Notes under the pieces: model-generated
Databases searched by the model: none
Seen by the model: the letters and a program-made list of their open reading frames with translations, nothing else
What the model was told of the DNA's origin: nothing
Assembly: GCA_012798805.1 (NCBI GenBank)
Contig: JAAZMM010000020.1
Coordinates: 1-44,186, forward strand
Source of the DNA: Bacteroidales bacterium
Lineage (GTDB): Bacteria > Bacteroidota > Bacteroidia > Bacteroidales > UBA932
Direction of reading: 5' to 3'
Length of the DNA stretch: 44,186 nucleotides
Made by a program: the position numbers and the translations under genes
Part shown: positions 33,834-43,185 of the stretch, one piece after another
Layout of the letters: each line of letters opens with the position of its first letter
Position numbering within the stretch: the stretch's first letter is position 1

Positions 33834-36486
33834 GCTGGCATTATTCTTTGTTTTGTCATTCCTTGTTATGTGTGGCTCGGGAGGGCTTTTGCATGCCCGG
33901 CAGACTAATATTCGTTTGAATCATATCTCTATCGACTCATTGGTCAATTTTGTTAGGGGCATTCACCCTAAGACCTACTTTATCTCCGATGGCCTCGACC
34001 AGGCAAATTATACGGTTGAGGCTCCGCGTGAAAAGATACTCGAAAGTATTATTTCCTTGCTTAAGGAGAAGGGCTATGCCATTACATATTTTGACGATGG
34101 GATCTATATTTTGAGGACAGTTGGATTTGCAACCGAACTCCCCATTGGCTATTTCAATACGAAAGAGCCGGTGCAGCGTGATACCTCCATCTATCTCGAT
34201 CAATCAGGTTACAAGTTTACATTTGCCAATAAGGTCTATGAGATAGGAGAGTCAAATAGTGGTGTTACGGGCAATGTATATCTCAGCGGCCATATTACCG
34301 ATGTGGCTACCGGTGAGCCTTTGGTGGGTATTTCAATCCTTGAGGAGAGTACCGGTATCTATGCCCAGAGTGATGCGACCGGATTTTATAGAATATTGTT
34401 GCCTGTGGGTGAGCATATTCTCAAATTTTCGGGTTATTCACTTGAGGATCTGGATCTCAATGTCCTGCTTCACGATGGCGGATCTCTCGATATTACCATG
34501 AAAGAGAAGGTTTTTGCCCTAAAAGGAGCTATTATCACTTCCGAGGGGATGGCCAACCATCGCAGCAGTCGTATGGGTATAGAGAGAGTTCGTGTCGAGA
34601 ATATTAAAAAAGTGCCCGTGGTTTTCGGTGAGGCCGACCTTTTAAAAGTGATAATGACGCTTCCCGGTGTTAAGTCCGTAGGTGAGGCATCCGGCGGATT
34701 TAATGTGCGTGGAGGAGCCAATGATCAAAATCTCATTCTTTTCAATGAGGGCACGATTTATAATCCGAACCACCTTTTCGGTCTCTTTTCCGCCTTCAAT
34801 ACCGATGTCGTAAGCGATGTAGAGCTCTTCAAAAGCTCCATTCCGGCTGAGTATGGCGGAAGAATATCCTCTGTGCTCGATATCAGGGGCCGTGAGGGCA
34901 ATAGCAAAAAGATGGTGGGTTCGCTTGGTCTGGGGCTTCTTACAAGCAGATTTCATCTTGAAGGTCCTGTCAAAAAGGAGAAAAGTACATTTATCCTTGG
35001 TGGCAGAACTACCTATTCCGACTGGATTTTGGGGCTGCTTCCCAAGACCAGTGAATATTCCAATGGTACAGCTTCGTTTTATGACCTCAATGCACAACTA
35101 AACCACAAATTTAGTCCGCGCAATTCTCTCAATTTTTCCGGCTATTTTTCAAGGGACAGATTTAGCTTTACCTCCAGTACCATCTACAGATATCACAACG
35201 CCAATTTTTCCGTGAGGTGGAGAAATCACTTCAGCAGCCGCCATTCTCTGGCTCTTTCGGCAGGATATGATAAGTATGGCTACAGCGTTGAGGAGAGCCA
35301 AAATGCATGGAGTGCATTTACCCTCTCCAGTAACATCAGGCAAGGTTTTTTAAAGCTTAAATTCCAGTCACACGTTACTGCTAAACATACGTTTTCTTAT
35401 GGTTTCAATACTACGGTTTATGGTATAGAGCCGGGCAACATGCTTCCTTTTAAGGATTCCTCATCAGTTAACCCACATTGTTTGGTAACGGAAAGAGCTC
35501 TGGAGGGTGCACTTTTCGTCAATGATACTTACAAGCCAACGGATCGTCTCTCTTTTGATTTCGGATTGAGGCTTTCCGGCTTTTCAAGTTTCAATACCCG
35601 CAAATTTTACGGCGCTCCCGAACTGCGTCTCTCCGGAAAGTACTCATTTCTCCCCAATCTCTCCATTAAAGCGGGATTCAACAGCATGACGCAGTATATC
35701 CATAAGATCTCCAATGCCGTCTCCATTTCTCCCACCGATACGTGGAAGCTTGCTGACGCCAATATTGAACCACAGAGGGGCTGGCAGGCAGCGGCAGGAC
35801 TCTATTGGACGGTATTTGACCATCAGGTGGATCTCTCTCTCGAGGGATACTACAAGATGATGCACCACTATCCGGACTATAAGAGCGGAGCCATCCTCGA
35901 GATGAACGAAAATCTTGCAGAGGATCTGGTTCCCACAAAGGGTAAGGCTTATGGAGCTGAATTTATGGTCAAAAAGCCGGGCGGAAAACTTAACGGCTGG
36001 CTCTCATATACCTATTCAAAGTCAATGTTGCGGGAAATGCAGGACAGAGGTCTTGAGACCATCAATAATGGAGAGTGGTATAATGCAGCGCATGATAAAC
36101 CGCACGATGTTAAATTGGTGGCCAATTATAAATTTACTCACAGATACAGTCTATCCGTCAATCTTGATTACTCTACAGGTCGTCCGGTGACGGTCCCCGT
36201 AGCAAAGTATTACTATGGTGGCGGCTATCGTCTCTACTATTCCGAGCGCAACGGTTATCGCGTACCCGATTATTTCCGTCTCGATATAGCTATGAATATT
36301 GAGCCCAGCCACTATCTCCGTCAGTTATCACATCTTTCCGTGACCTTTGGAGTCTATAATGTCACCGGTCGCAAGAACCCCTATTCTGTGTTTTACACCC
36401 GAAACAGCGCAGGAGGTGTAATCAGTAATATGCTATGCGTTTTTGCGGTGCCTATACCATATATCAACCTCAACCTCAAATTCTAA
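33811..36486 (+). CDS. TonB-dependent receptor with STN and carboxypeptidase-regulatory-like domains
   Basis: This 891-residue outer-membrane transporter has, in order: a signal peptide (1-29), an STN (secretin/TonB short N-terminal) domain (about 31-103), a carboxypeptidase regulatory-like beta sandwich (about 157-231, GHITDVATGEPLVGISILEE), a plug (about 263-362, PGVKSVGEASGGFNVRGG and AEYGGRISSVLDIRG), and a beta barrel to the C-terminal Phe. STN domains contact regulators such as FecR, yet no FecI/FecR pair is present. The plug lacks obvious siderophore-type clues. The next gene is DUF4249, which may replace a SusD-like lid. Its position after rocD-ctlX suggests a nitrogen-rich substrate; that is inference. 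Confidence 0.92.
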   Translation: MLKVRSNRLALFFVLSFLVMCGSGGLLHARQTNIRLNHISIDSLVNFVRGIHPKTYFISDGLDQANYTVEAPREKILESIISLLKEKGYAITYFDDGIYILRTVGFATELPIGYFNTKEPVQRDTSIYLDQSGYKFTFANKVYEIGESNSGVTGNVYLSGHITDVATGEPLVGISILEESTGIYAQSDATGFYRILLPVGEHILKFSGYSLEDLDLNVLLHDGGSLDITMKEKVFALKGAIITSEGMANHRSSRMGIERVRVENIKKVPVVFGEADLLKVIMTLPGVKSVGEASGGFNVRGGANDQNLILFNEGTIYNPNHLFGLFSAFNTDVVSDVELFKSSIPAEYGGRISSVLDIRGREGNSKKMVGSLGLGLLTSRFHLEGPVKKEKSTFILGGRTTYSDWILGLLPKTSEYSNGTASFYDLNAQLNHKFSPRNSLNFSGYFSRDRFSFTSSTIYRYHNANFSVRWRNHFSSRHSLALSAGYDKYGYSVEESQNAWSAFTLSSNIRQGFLKLKFQSHVTAKHTFSYGFNTTVYGIEPGNMLPFKDSSSVNPHCLVTERALEGALFVNDTYKPTDRLSFDFGLRLSGFSSFNTRKFYGAPELRLSGKYSFLPNLSIKAGFNSMTQYIHKISNAVSISPTDTWKLADANIEPQRGWQAAAGLYWTVFDHQVDLSLEGYYKMMHHYPDYKSGAILEMNENLAEDLVPTKGKAYGAEFMVKKPGGKLNGWLSYTYSKSMLREMQDRGLETINNGEWYNAAHDKPHDVKLVANYKFTHRYSLSVNLDYSTGRPVTVPVAKYYYGGGYRLYYSERNGYRVPDYFRLDIAMNIEPSHYLRQLSHLSVTFGVYNVTGRKNPYSVFYTRNSAGGVISNMLCVFAVPIPYINLNLKF

Positions 36487-37679
36487 TGAAAGTAAGAAGA
36501 TCAATACTAATATTTCTCTTTTCGGTTCTCCTGATTGGGAGCTGTATCTATCCGTTTACACCGGAAATAGAGGATGTTGATGTTGGATTGTTGGTTATCG
36601 AGGGCGACATTCGCATCGGAGCTATGTCGCATATATATGTGCACTATAGCCAGCCGCTCGGCAGTATCGAAAAGCCCGATTATATTAGTGCCAATGTGTG
36701 GGTGGAAAGCGACAAGGGAGAGATAATAAGTGCCGGGTCTTTCAAGAATGGCGCCCATATCATCGATACCCGCGATCTTGATCCCAACAACTCCTATCGC
36801 CTCCATGTCAAACGCTATGGAGGCGGTTTGACCCGTGTCACGGCTAGTCATGCTCCTGCTTATGCAATTAATGATGAGTATGTAACCGACTGGCTGGATG
36901 TGCTCCATACTCCGGAGCTTGAGGATGTCATATTCAAAGTTGATGATATTGGAGAGAAAGTAACATTTCATGTCAGCACTACCAATCAGGATGATAATCC
37001 CTATTACAAATGGGACTGTATAGAAGATTGGGAATACACAGCTTACTATAATGCGACACATGAGTTTGTTCCCGGAGCAAACATTGTGAGAAGGATTGTG
37101 GGAGCAAACAATTATTTTTGCTGGGATAATGATGTAGTTTCCAAAATAATGATTGCCAGTACGGGAGCACTCAAAGAGAATCGTCTTGTAGAGCATCAAA
37201 TCTATGAACTTCCCTTCAGGAGCAAAAAACTTAGTTTTTTGTACTCTACTGAAGTAATCCAGAGTTCCATTTCGCGGGAAGCCTATATCTACTGGGAGGT
37301 AATGTCGCGCAACACGGAGCAGACCGGAGGTCTTTTCTCTCCTCAGCCTAGTGAGATCAGGGGCAATATCCACTGTGTAAATGATTCTACTAGGATAGTT
37401 GTTGGTTATATCTCCGCTTCAACGGTCTCCAGTAGCAGGGTATTTGTCTCCGTCCACGATCTTCCGAGGATGACTAGAGGCGAGGATTGCGGACCTCTCG
37501 TGGAACTCGTCATATCCGAGGGGTATTTTATGAGAAGGTATCACGAAATAGGTTACCGTATGATTTATTACGATCGGGAGGAGCAAAAGACCTTCTGGAC
37601 CAAGCAGCGTTGTGTTGACTGCACAACGAAGGGAGGAACAAAGGATAAGCCGGACTTCTGGCCTAATGCACATTTATAA
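36486..37679 (+). CDS. DUF4249 family lipoprotein
   Basis: This 397-residue protein has a lipoprotein signal ending LIGSC (Cys20). The DUF4249 pattern is clear: an N-terminal beta sandwich (FTPEIEDVDVGLLVIEGDI), ...YRLHVKRYGGG..., a central aromatic-rich part, and a C-terminal CVDCTTKGGTKDKPDFWP. Such proteins are encoded beside TonB receptors in Bacteroidota and are thought to be surface partners, but the biochemical role is unknown. The start overlaps the receptor's TAA by one base (TAATG). Cys residues in the CVDC pair may form a disulfide or bind a ligand. Confidence 0.88.
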   Translation: MKVRRSILIFLFSVLLIGSCIYPFTPEIEDVDVGLLVIEGDIRIGAMSHIYVHYSQPLGSIEKPDYISANVWVESDKGEIISAGSFKNGAHIIDTRDLDPNNSYRLHVKRYGGGLTRVTASHAPAYAINDEYVTDWLDVLHTPELEDVIFKVDDIGEKVTFHVSTTNQDDNPYYKWDCIEDWEYTAYYNATHEFVPGANIVRRIVGANNYFCWDNDVVSKIMIASTGALKENRLVEHQIYELPFRSKKLSFLYSTEVIQSSISREAYIYWEVMSRNTEQTGGLFSPQPSEIRGNIHCVNDSTRIVVGYISASTVSSSRVFVSVHDLPRMTRGEDCGPLVELVISEGYFMRRYHEIGYRMIYYDREEQKTFWTKQRCVDCTTKGGTKDKPDFWPNAHL

Positions 37680-37682
37680 AAG

Positions 37683-39347
37683 ATGAGAAGAGATTCTAAT
37701 ATACTTGTAATACTAGCAGCCTTATTGCTGCTGATATCTGCTCCATCGTATGCACAGCGCGTGGAGCGAGTATGGTTTTCCACCGACAGGAGCCTATATG
37801 TGGCGGGAGAGCGGATATGGTGCTCGGCACTCTGTATGGATGTTGCTACCCGCACTCCCTCTGAGTTGAGCAGTATTGCATATATGGAGCTGCATTCTGC
37901 GTCGGGAGTGGCACATACGGCAAAAATTGCACTTATGGAGGGGCGTGGAGCAGGTTATTTAGACCTTCCCAATACTCTTCCTACCGGCAATTATCGTCTG
38001 ATTGCCTACACTTCGGCCAATCTCAATGAGCGTGGGTATGATTTTAATTCTTCTTTCAGCAGGGAAATTTCGATTTTCAATGTGCTGACAACTGCAAGGA
38101 GCGGGGAGGTGAAAGTAGTCGGGGAGAGTGAATATTCCACCGCAGCAAAAGCGGCATCTAAGTCAAAACCGTGTGCAGATGTTCAAATCAATGTTATTCC
38201 GGAAACAGGATGTTCTCATCAGATTCCTATCAGAATAGAGAACCGTACCGATGAGGAGATAACCTTCTCTCTCTCGATATTCAATGATGACGGTATCCTG
38301 GTAAGCCGTGCAAAGGGACCGGAGGAGTTTCTGGAGATGCTTCCCAATGCGGATGAAGTACTCTTTGATCGTAACCGTATTCCGGAGTATGAAGGAGAGA
38401 TCATTACTGCCAAATGTGCAGAAAAAACAGCCTATATTTCGGCTATTGGCAACTATTCGGACATATATATAGCGGAGAGTGCCGATGATGGAACGGTTCG
38501 TTTCTTTACAAGCAACATCTATGGAGATGTAGAGTTGGTTGGCAATATCACTTCAATTGAGCGGCCATTTGTCGAGCCGCAGCTCGAGGCTCCATCTCCT
38601 CTGTTGATCAGTGAATCGCTTAGGGATCGCCTTCAGTTCAGAGGTGCTGCAATGCAGATCGGAAGACGCTTTGATTACGAAATTCTCTATGAATTGCTTC
38701 CTAGAAGGGAGAATCCCCTCTTTGGCGACGAGCACATCACCTATCGTCTTGACGATTATACCAGGTTTCCCTTGATGGAGGAAATTATCATCGAATTTAT
38801 TCAAGAGATACGTGCCCGAAAAAAAACTGATGGCACAAGAGATTTACAGGTCAGGGTTGAGGATGTATTTCGCAGACCTCAATTTTCGCAAGATGCATCC
38901 CTGATGATGGTGGATGGAGTACCGGTGCTTGATCACGAAATCATCTATAGATACGACCCTCTGCTGATAGAATCAATAGATATTTATCCCTATGCTTACT
39001 TCATAGGCAGCAGGCAGTTTGACGGTATTGTCAATATTAAGACATATAAAGGCACCATCCCTTCGCTTACCTTAGGTTCCGAAGTGCGTATTATGGAGTT
39101 CCAGGGAGCTGCCATTCCAATGGCATATACCTGTCAAAATCTGGCTGAAAATGCAGACTATCCCGATTACAGACAGACTCTCTATTGGCATCCTCTGCTC
39201 ACTGCCGGAGCTGAGGGTACAACAGATTCTTCAACTACCATCATCTGTAACACTCCTGACTATAGCGGAACATTTTCAATAGTGCTGGAGGGCATCACTT
39301 CTTCAGGCCGTCCGGTTTTTTGTAAAAAAACTTTCAAAGTGCAGTAA
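37683..39347 (+). CDS. Exported protein with MG2-like and barrel-less TonB-plug-like domains
   Basis: This 554-residue protein has a signal peptide (about 1-24). Residues 28-135 resemble an alpha-2-macroglobulin MG2 sandwich of the Bacteroidota type (VWFSTDRSLYVAGERIW and LPTGNYRLIAYTS). The middle is beta-rich and unrecognised. Residues about 396-460 resemble a TonB receptor plug: LMMVDGVPVLD (VDG at 410-412) and FDGIVNIKTYKG, but no barrel follows; the protein ends 95 residues later with a beta-rich tail. It lies 3 bases after the DUF4249 gene. A docking or gating role beside the receptor is possible. No transcription terminator is evident before the str promoter. Confidence 0.75.
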   Translation: MRRDSNILVILAALLLLISAPSYAQRVERVWFSTDRSLYVAGERIWCSALCMDVATRTPSELSSIAYMELHSASGVAHTAKIALMEGRGAGYLDLPNTLPTGNYRLIAYTSANLNERGYDFNSSFSREISIFNVLTTARSGEVKVVGESEYSTAAKAASKSKPCADVQINVIPETGCSHQIPIRIENRTDEEITFSLSIFNDDGILVSRAKGPEEFLEMLPNADEVLFDRNRIPEYEGEIITAKCAEKTAYISAIGNYSDIYIAESADDGTVRFFTSNIYGDVELVGNITSIERPFVEPQLEAPSPLLISESLRDRLQFRGAAMQIGRRFDYEILYELLPRRENPLFGDEHITYRLDDYTRFPLMEEIIIEFIQEIRARKKTDGTRDLQVRVEDVFRRPQFSQDASLMMVDGVPVLDHEIIYRYDPLLIESIDIYPYAYFIGSRQFDGIVNIKTYKGTIPSLTLGSEVRIMEFQGAAIPMAYTCQNLAENADYPDYRQTLYWHPLLTAGAEGTTDSSTTIICNTPDYSGTFSIVLEGITSSGRPVFCKKTFKVQ

Positions 39348-39370
39348 AATGCGATTTTGTTGATAACTTG

Positions 39371-39402
39371 TTTGTAAATCGGATTATTTGTTCTATCTTT
39401 GC
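39371..39402 (+). promoter_or_regulatory. Promoter of the rpsL-rpsG-fusA-rpsJ operon
   Basis: TTTG (39371-39374) and TATCTTTGC (39394-39402) are 19 bases apart, an excellent match to the Bacteroidota consensus. The transcript would start near 39406-39410, about 50 bases before rpsL. Confidence 0.75.
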
Positions 39403-39405
39403 AAC

Positions 39406-39420
39406 CCGCAAAAAGTGCGG
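39406..39420 (+). promoter_or_regulatory. Short hairpin at the 5' end of the str leader
   Basis: CCGCA (39406-39410) pairs with TGCGG (39416-39420) around AAAAG. It would sit at the very start of the mRNA and could stabilise it or take part in ribosomal-protein feedback. Confidence 0.35.
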
Positions 39421-39455
39421 AAGTATAAACATAAATAAAAGATTTACAACCATTT

Positions 39456-39836
<381 letters not shown>

Positions 39837-39868
39837 CCATTATTTTTAACTATTAATTTTGAGAAAAA

Positions 39869-40345
39869 ATGAGAAAAACGAAGCCTAAAAAGAGGATTCT
39901 ACTTCCTGATCCCAAGTATCACGATGTACAGGTTACCCGTTTCGTGAATAACTTGATGTTGCAGGGGAAGAAGAGTATCGCTTATTCTATTTTTTACGAT
40001 GCAATTGACATCATCGGCGAGAAGATGAAAGATTCTGACAAGGCTCCTCTCGAAATTTGGAAAAAAGCATTGGAAAACGTTACTCCGCAGGTTGAAGTAA
40101 AAAGCCGCAGAGTAGGTGGTGCGAACTTCCAAGTACCGACAGAGTTGCGTCCGGAAAGAAAAATCTCGATCAGTATGAAGAATATGATCAATTATGCTCG
40201 TAAACGTTCCGGCCGCTCAATGTCTGAGAAGTTGGCTGCAGAAATAATGGCTGCATATAATAATGAAGGTGCAGCATTCAAGAGAAAAGAAGATATGCAT
40301 AGAATGGCTGAGGCTAACAAGGCCTTTGCTCACTTCCGTTTCTAA
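39869..40345 (+). CDS. rpsG: 30S ribosomal protein S7
   Basis: This 158-residue S7 organises the 3' domain of 16S rRNA. It shows the family's start ([19 protein letters not shown]), [20 protein letters not shown], the [19 protein letters not shown] block and [20 protein letters not shown] followed by [10 protein letters not shown]. In E. coli S7 represses its own operon; whether it does here is unknown. It lies 32 bases after rpsL. Confidence 0.98.
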   Translation: MRKTKPKKRILLPDPKYHDVQVTRFVNNLMLQGKKSIAYSIFYDAIDIIGEKMKDSDKAPLEIWKKALENVTPQVEVKSRRVGGANFQVPTELRPERKISISMKNMINYARKRSGRSMSEKLAAEIMAAYNNEGAAFKRKEDMHRMAEANKAFAHFRF

Positions 40346-40364
40346 TCAGGTATATGTACATTAG

Positions 40365-42485
40365 ATGGCAAGAGATCTAAAATATACAAGAAACATTGGT
40401 ATTATGGCTCACATCGATGCCGGTAAGACCACTACATCGGAGCGTATCCTCTACTACACGGGTAAGACCCATAAGTTGGGAGAGGTGCACGAAGGTGCTG
40501 CTACCATGGACTGGATGGTTCAGGAGCAGGAGAGAGGTATTACCATCACATCGGCTGCTACCACCGCTTTTTGGAATTATAATGATCAGCAGTACCAGAT
40601 CAATCTTATAGATACTCCGGGTCACGTTGACTTCACCGTTGAGGTGGAGCGTTCACTTCGTGTTCTTGATGGTACGATCGCCACTTTCTGTGCGGTAGGT
40701 CGCGTACAGCCTCAGTCGGAGACCGTATGGCGCCAGGCAGACAAGTATCGCGTACCCAAGATTGCCTATGTCAATAAGATGGATCGAGTAGGAGCCGATT
40801 TTCTTGCTGTGGTGGAAGAGATTAACGAGAAGCTCGGTGCAAGAGCCATTCCCATAGCGCTTCCTATCGGAGCAGAGGATAATTTCGATGGAGTTGTCGA
40901 TCTTATCTCAAGAAAGGCCTATATCTATAATTTGAGCAAGGACCTTGTTAATTATGAGATAAAAGAGGTGCCCGAAAATATGGTAGCTGAAGTTGAGGAG
41001 TGGCGTGGCAAACTGATTGAATCGGTTGCCGAATACGATGAAGAGATTCTCGAGAAGTTTTTCGAAGATCCCGATGCAATCACCGAAGAGGAGATCATCA
41101 ATGCTCTCAGAAAAGCTACTATTGATATGGCAGTGGTTCCCACTACTTGTGGCTCTTCCTTCAAAAACAAAGGAGTACAATTCCTTCTTGATGCCGTTAT
41201 GCGTTATCTCCCTTCTCCTCTGGATAAGGGCGAAATTAAAGGAACGGACCCACGTACCGGTGCTGAACTTATCCGTAAGTACGACACTACGGAACCCTTC
41301 TGCGCATTGGTGTTCAAGATTGCTACTGACCCCTTTGTAGGAAGACTGGCATTTATCAGAGCCTATTCGGGCAAACTGGATGCCGGTTCCTATGTACTCA
41401 ATACCCGTTCCGGTAAAAGGGAACGTGTTGCAAGGCTTTACCAGATGCACTCCAATAAACAGAATCCCATCGATTGCGTTGAGGCGGGAGATATTTGTGC
41501 TGCCGTAGGTTTCAAGGAGTTGCGTACGGGTGATACTATTTGTCGTGAAGATAAACCGATCATTCTGGAGTCAATGACATTCCCGGATCCGGTTATCGGT
41601 TTGGCTGTAGAGCCTAAGACTCAAAAAGATCTCGACAAACTCGGTGTTGCTCTTGGTAAGCTTTCAGAAGAAGATCCTACTTTTACCGTTCAGTCTGATG
41701 TTGAGACCGGCCAAACCATAATCAGCGGTATGGGCGAGCTCCATCTTGATATCATTGTGGATCGTTTACGTCGTGAATTTGGCGTTGAGATCAACCAGGG
41801 TGCGCCTCAGGTTAATTATAAAGAGGCCATCACCGGTTCCTATCAACACAGAGAGGTATTTAAGAAGCAGACAGGCGGTAGAGGTAAATTTGCTGATATA
41901 ATTGTCGAAATATCCCCTGCAGATGAGGGCGTGACAGGACTTCAGTTTATCGACGAGGTGAAAGGTGGAAATATTCCCCGTGACTTTATCCCCGCTGTCG
42001 AGAAAGGCTTCAAGTCAGCAATGTCAAATGGTGTTTTAGCAGGTTATGAATTGACATCCATGAAGGTAAGACTTTTGGATGGCTCTTATCACTCTGTCGA
42101 TTCAGACTCTCTTTCGTTTGAGATCTGTGCCCGCCAGGCATACCGTAAGGCACTTCCAAAATGTGCGCCTGTGCTGATGGAGCCCATTATGTCTCTTGAG
42201 GTTGTTACTCCCGAGGAATATATGGGTGACATTGTCGGTGACATTAACCGTCGCAGGGGCCAGATTGTAGATATGGATTCGAAAGGCAATGCTAGAATTG
42301 TCAAAGCCAAGGTTCCCCTCTCCGAGCAGTTTGGTTATGTTACCGTCCTAAGAACACTCTCTTCCGGACGCGCCACAGCCACAATGGAGTTTTCGCATTA
42401 TGCGGAAGTTCCTGAAAACATAGCAAAGGATGTCGTTGAAAGACATGGCGGACGCAGGTTTTATGACGATGATGATGACGAATAA
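40365..42485 (+). CDS. fusA: Elongation factor G
   Basis: This 706-residue canonical translocase has intact GTPase loops: [10 protein letters not shown] (P-loop, Asp18), RGIT (57-60), DTPGHVDF (83-90, catalytic His87) and NKMD (137-140). Domains II-V follow, ending in an acidic DDDDDE tail. It catalyses GTP-dependent movement of tRNA and mRNA on the ribosome. The contrast with the second EF-G at 1664-3781 shows that the latter's substitutions are not lineage-wide. It starts 19 bases after rpsG. Confidence 0.98.
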   Translation: MARDLKYTRNIGIMAHIDAGKTTTSERILYYTGKTHKLGEVHEGAATMDWMVQEQERGITITSAATTAFWNYNDQQYQINLIDTPGHVDFTVEVERSLRVLDGTIATFCAVGRVQPQSETVWRQADKYRVPKIAYVNKMDRVGADFLAVVEEINEKLGARAIPIALPIGAEDNFDGVVDLISRKAYIYNLSKDLVNYEIKEVPENMVAEVEEWRGKLIESVAEYDEEILEKFFEDPDAITEEEIINALRKATIDMAVVPTTCGSSFKNKGVQFLLDAVMRYLPSPLDKGEIKGTDPRTGAELIRKYDTTEPFCALVFKIATDPFVGRLAFIRAYSGKLDAGSYVLNTRSGKRERVARLYQMHSNKQNPIDCVEAGDICAAVGFKELRTGDTICREDKPIILESMTFPDPVIGLAVEPKTQKDLDKLGVALGKLSEEDPTFTVQSDVETGQTIISGMGELHLDIIVDRLRREFGVEINQGAPQVNYKEAITGSYQHREVFKKQTGGRGKFADIIVEISPADEGVTGLQFIDEVKGGNIPRDFIPAVEKGFKSAMSNGVLAGYELTSMKVRLLDGSYHSVDSDSLSFEICARQAYRKALPKCAPVLMEPIMSLEVVTPEEYMGDIVGDINRRRGQIVDMDSKGNARIVKAKVPLSEQFGYVTVLRTLSSGRATATMEFSHYAEVPENIAKDVVERHGGRRFYDDDDDE

Positions 42486-42502
42486 TTAAAAAAACAACAA
42501 TA

Positions 42503-42808
42503 ATGAGCCAGAAAATAAGAATAAAATTGAAATCTTACGATCATGCACTGGTTGACAAATCAGTGGACAGGATCGTGAAAACAGTAAAATCGACAGGTGC
42601 TGTTGTCAGTGGTCCGATACCACTTCCCACAGACAAGAAAATTTTTACTGTCAACCGCTCGACTTTTGTAAATAAAAAGGCACGCGAGCAGTTCGAACTC
42701 AATTCATTCCGTCGCCTCCTGGATATTTACAGCTCAACTCCTAAGACTGTTGATGCGCTTATGAAGCTTGAGCTCCCCAGTGGTGTTGAGGTTGAAATTA
42801 AGGTTTGA
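42503..42808 (+). CDS. rpsJ: 30S ribosomal protein S10
   Basis: This 101-residue S10 shows the expected start ([20 protein letters not shown]), [20 protein letters not shown], and [16 protein letters not shown], with SGVEVEIKV at the end. S10 also joins NusB in antitermination. It lies 17 bases after fusA. In Bacteroides the gene is normally followed by rplC and the rest of the S10 operon; here a tRNA promoter and tRNA-Met follow. Confidence 0.97.
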   Translation: MSQKIRIKLKSYDHALVDKSVDRIVKTVKSTGAVVSGPIPLPTDKKIFTVNRSTFVNKKAREQFELNSFRRLLDIYSSTPKTVDALMKLELPSGVEVEIKV

Positions 42809-42820
42809 TACTATTATATT

Positions 42821-42852
42821 TTTGCGATAAATCATTATTTTACTACTTTTGT
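42821..42852 (+). promoter_or_regulatory. Promoter of the tRNA-Met gene
   Basis: TTTG (42821-42824) and TACTTTTGT (42844-42852) are 19 bases apart, the same spacing as the rpsL promoter. The transcript would begin about 70 bases before the tRNA. Confidence 0.65.
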
Positions 42853-42930
42853 CGCACAATAAATCGTCAGCATCTCCGGATGTCGATGACCCTAAAAAGA
42901 TTATCTTTTGTTCATCATAGATAGTTTCAG

Positions 42931-43005
42931 GTCCCATAGCTCAGTTGGTTAGTAGCACCTGACTCATAATCAGGGGGTCACTGGTTCAAGTCCAGTTGGG
43001 ACCAC
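42931..43005 (+). tRNA. tRNA-Met (CAT), elongator type
   Basis: The cloverleaf is clear: acceptor GGTCCCA (42931-42937) with TGGGACC (42998-43004), anticodon arm CCTGA-CTCATAA-TCAGG with anticodon CAT, T arm ACTGG-TTCAAGT-CCAGT, discriminator A. The first pair is G-C, unlike initiator tRNA, and CCA is not encoded. tRNA-Ile2 (CAT read after lysidine) is an alternative that I judge less likely. The D arm reads GCTC...GTTAGTAGC, one base longer than the usual GTTAGAGC, so the stem has a bulged base or a C-U mismatch at its loop end. Confidence 0.92.
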
Positions 43006-43010
43006 AAAAG

Positions 43011-43040
43011 CAAAAACGCTTCCATTCGGGAGCGTTTTTG
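43011..43040 (+). terminator. Terminator after tRNA-Met
   Basis: CAAAAACGCTTCC (43011-43023) pairs with GGGAGCGTTTTTG (43028-43040), loop ATTC, one T-G pair, ending in T-rich sequence. Confidence 0.88.
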
Positions 43041-43077
43041 TCTTTTGTGGTCCAGTCGCTTCGCTCCGAATTTCCAT

Positions 43078-43166
43078 ACCCCGCACCATGAAACTCGCAA
43101 CGTGCACCCCGAAACTCGCACCCCGTAATTCTCCTCACTACATACTACACACTACACACTCAAAAC
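43078..43166 (-). repeat. Dispersed intergenic repeat, copy 5 (longest)
   Basis: Read on the minus strand it begins GTTTTGAGTGTGTAGTG, contains GTAGTATGTAG (43148-43138), then ATTACGGGGTGCGAGTTTCG, GGGTGCACGTTGCGAGTTTC and GGTGCGGGGT. The order is the same as in copy 3 but the G-rich part is repeated. It ends 7 bases before the promoter box of the next gene. Confidence 0.75.
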
Positions 43167-43173
43167 TATTTAA

Positions 43174-43182
43174 TATCTTTGT
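43174..43182 (+). promoter_or_regulatory. -7 box of the 43186 lipoprotein gene
   Basis: TATCTTTGT fits TAnnTTTGY and is 3 bases from the ATG, again implying almost no leader. Confidence 0.5.
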
Positions 43183-43185
43183 AGC

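Noticed and set aside
36507-37373. A 288-codon minus-strand frame opposite the DUF4249 gene
   Set aside because: DUF4249 coding is clear on the plus strand and the operon is contiguous; the antisense frame is taken as chance.
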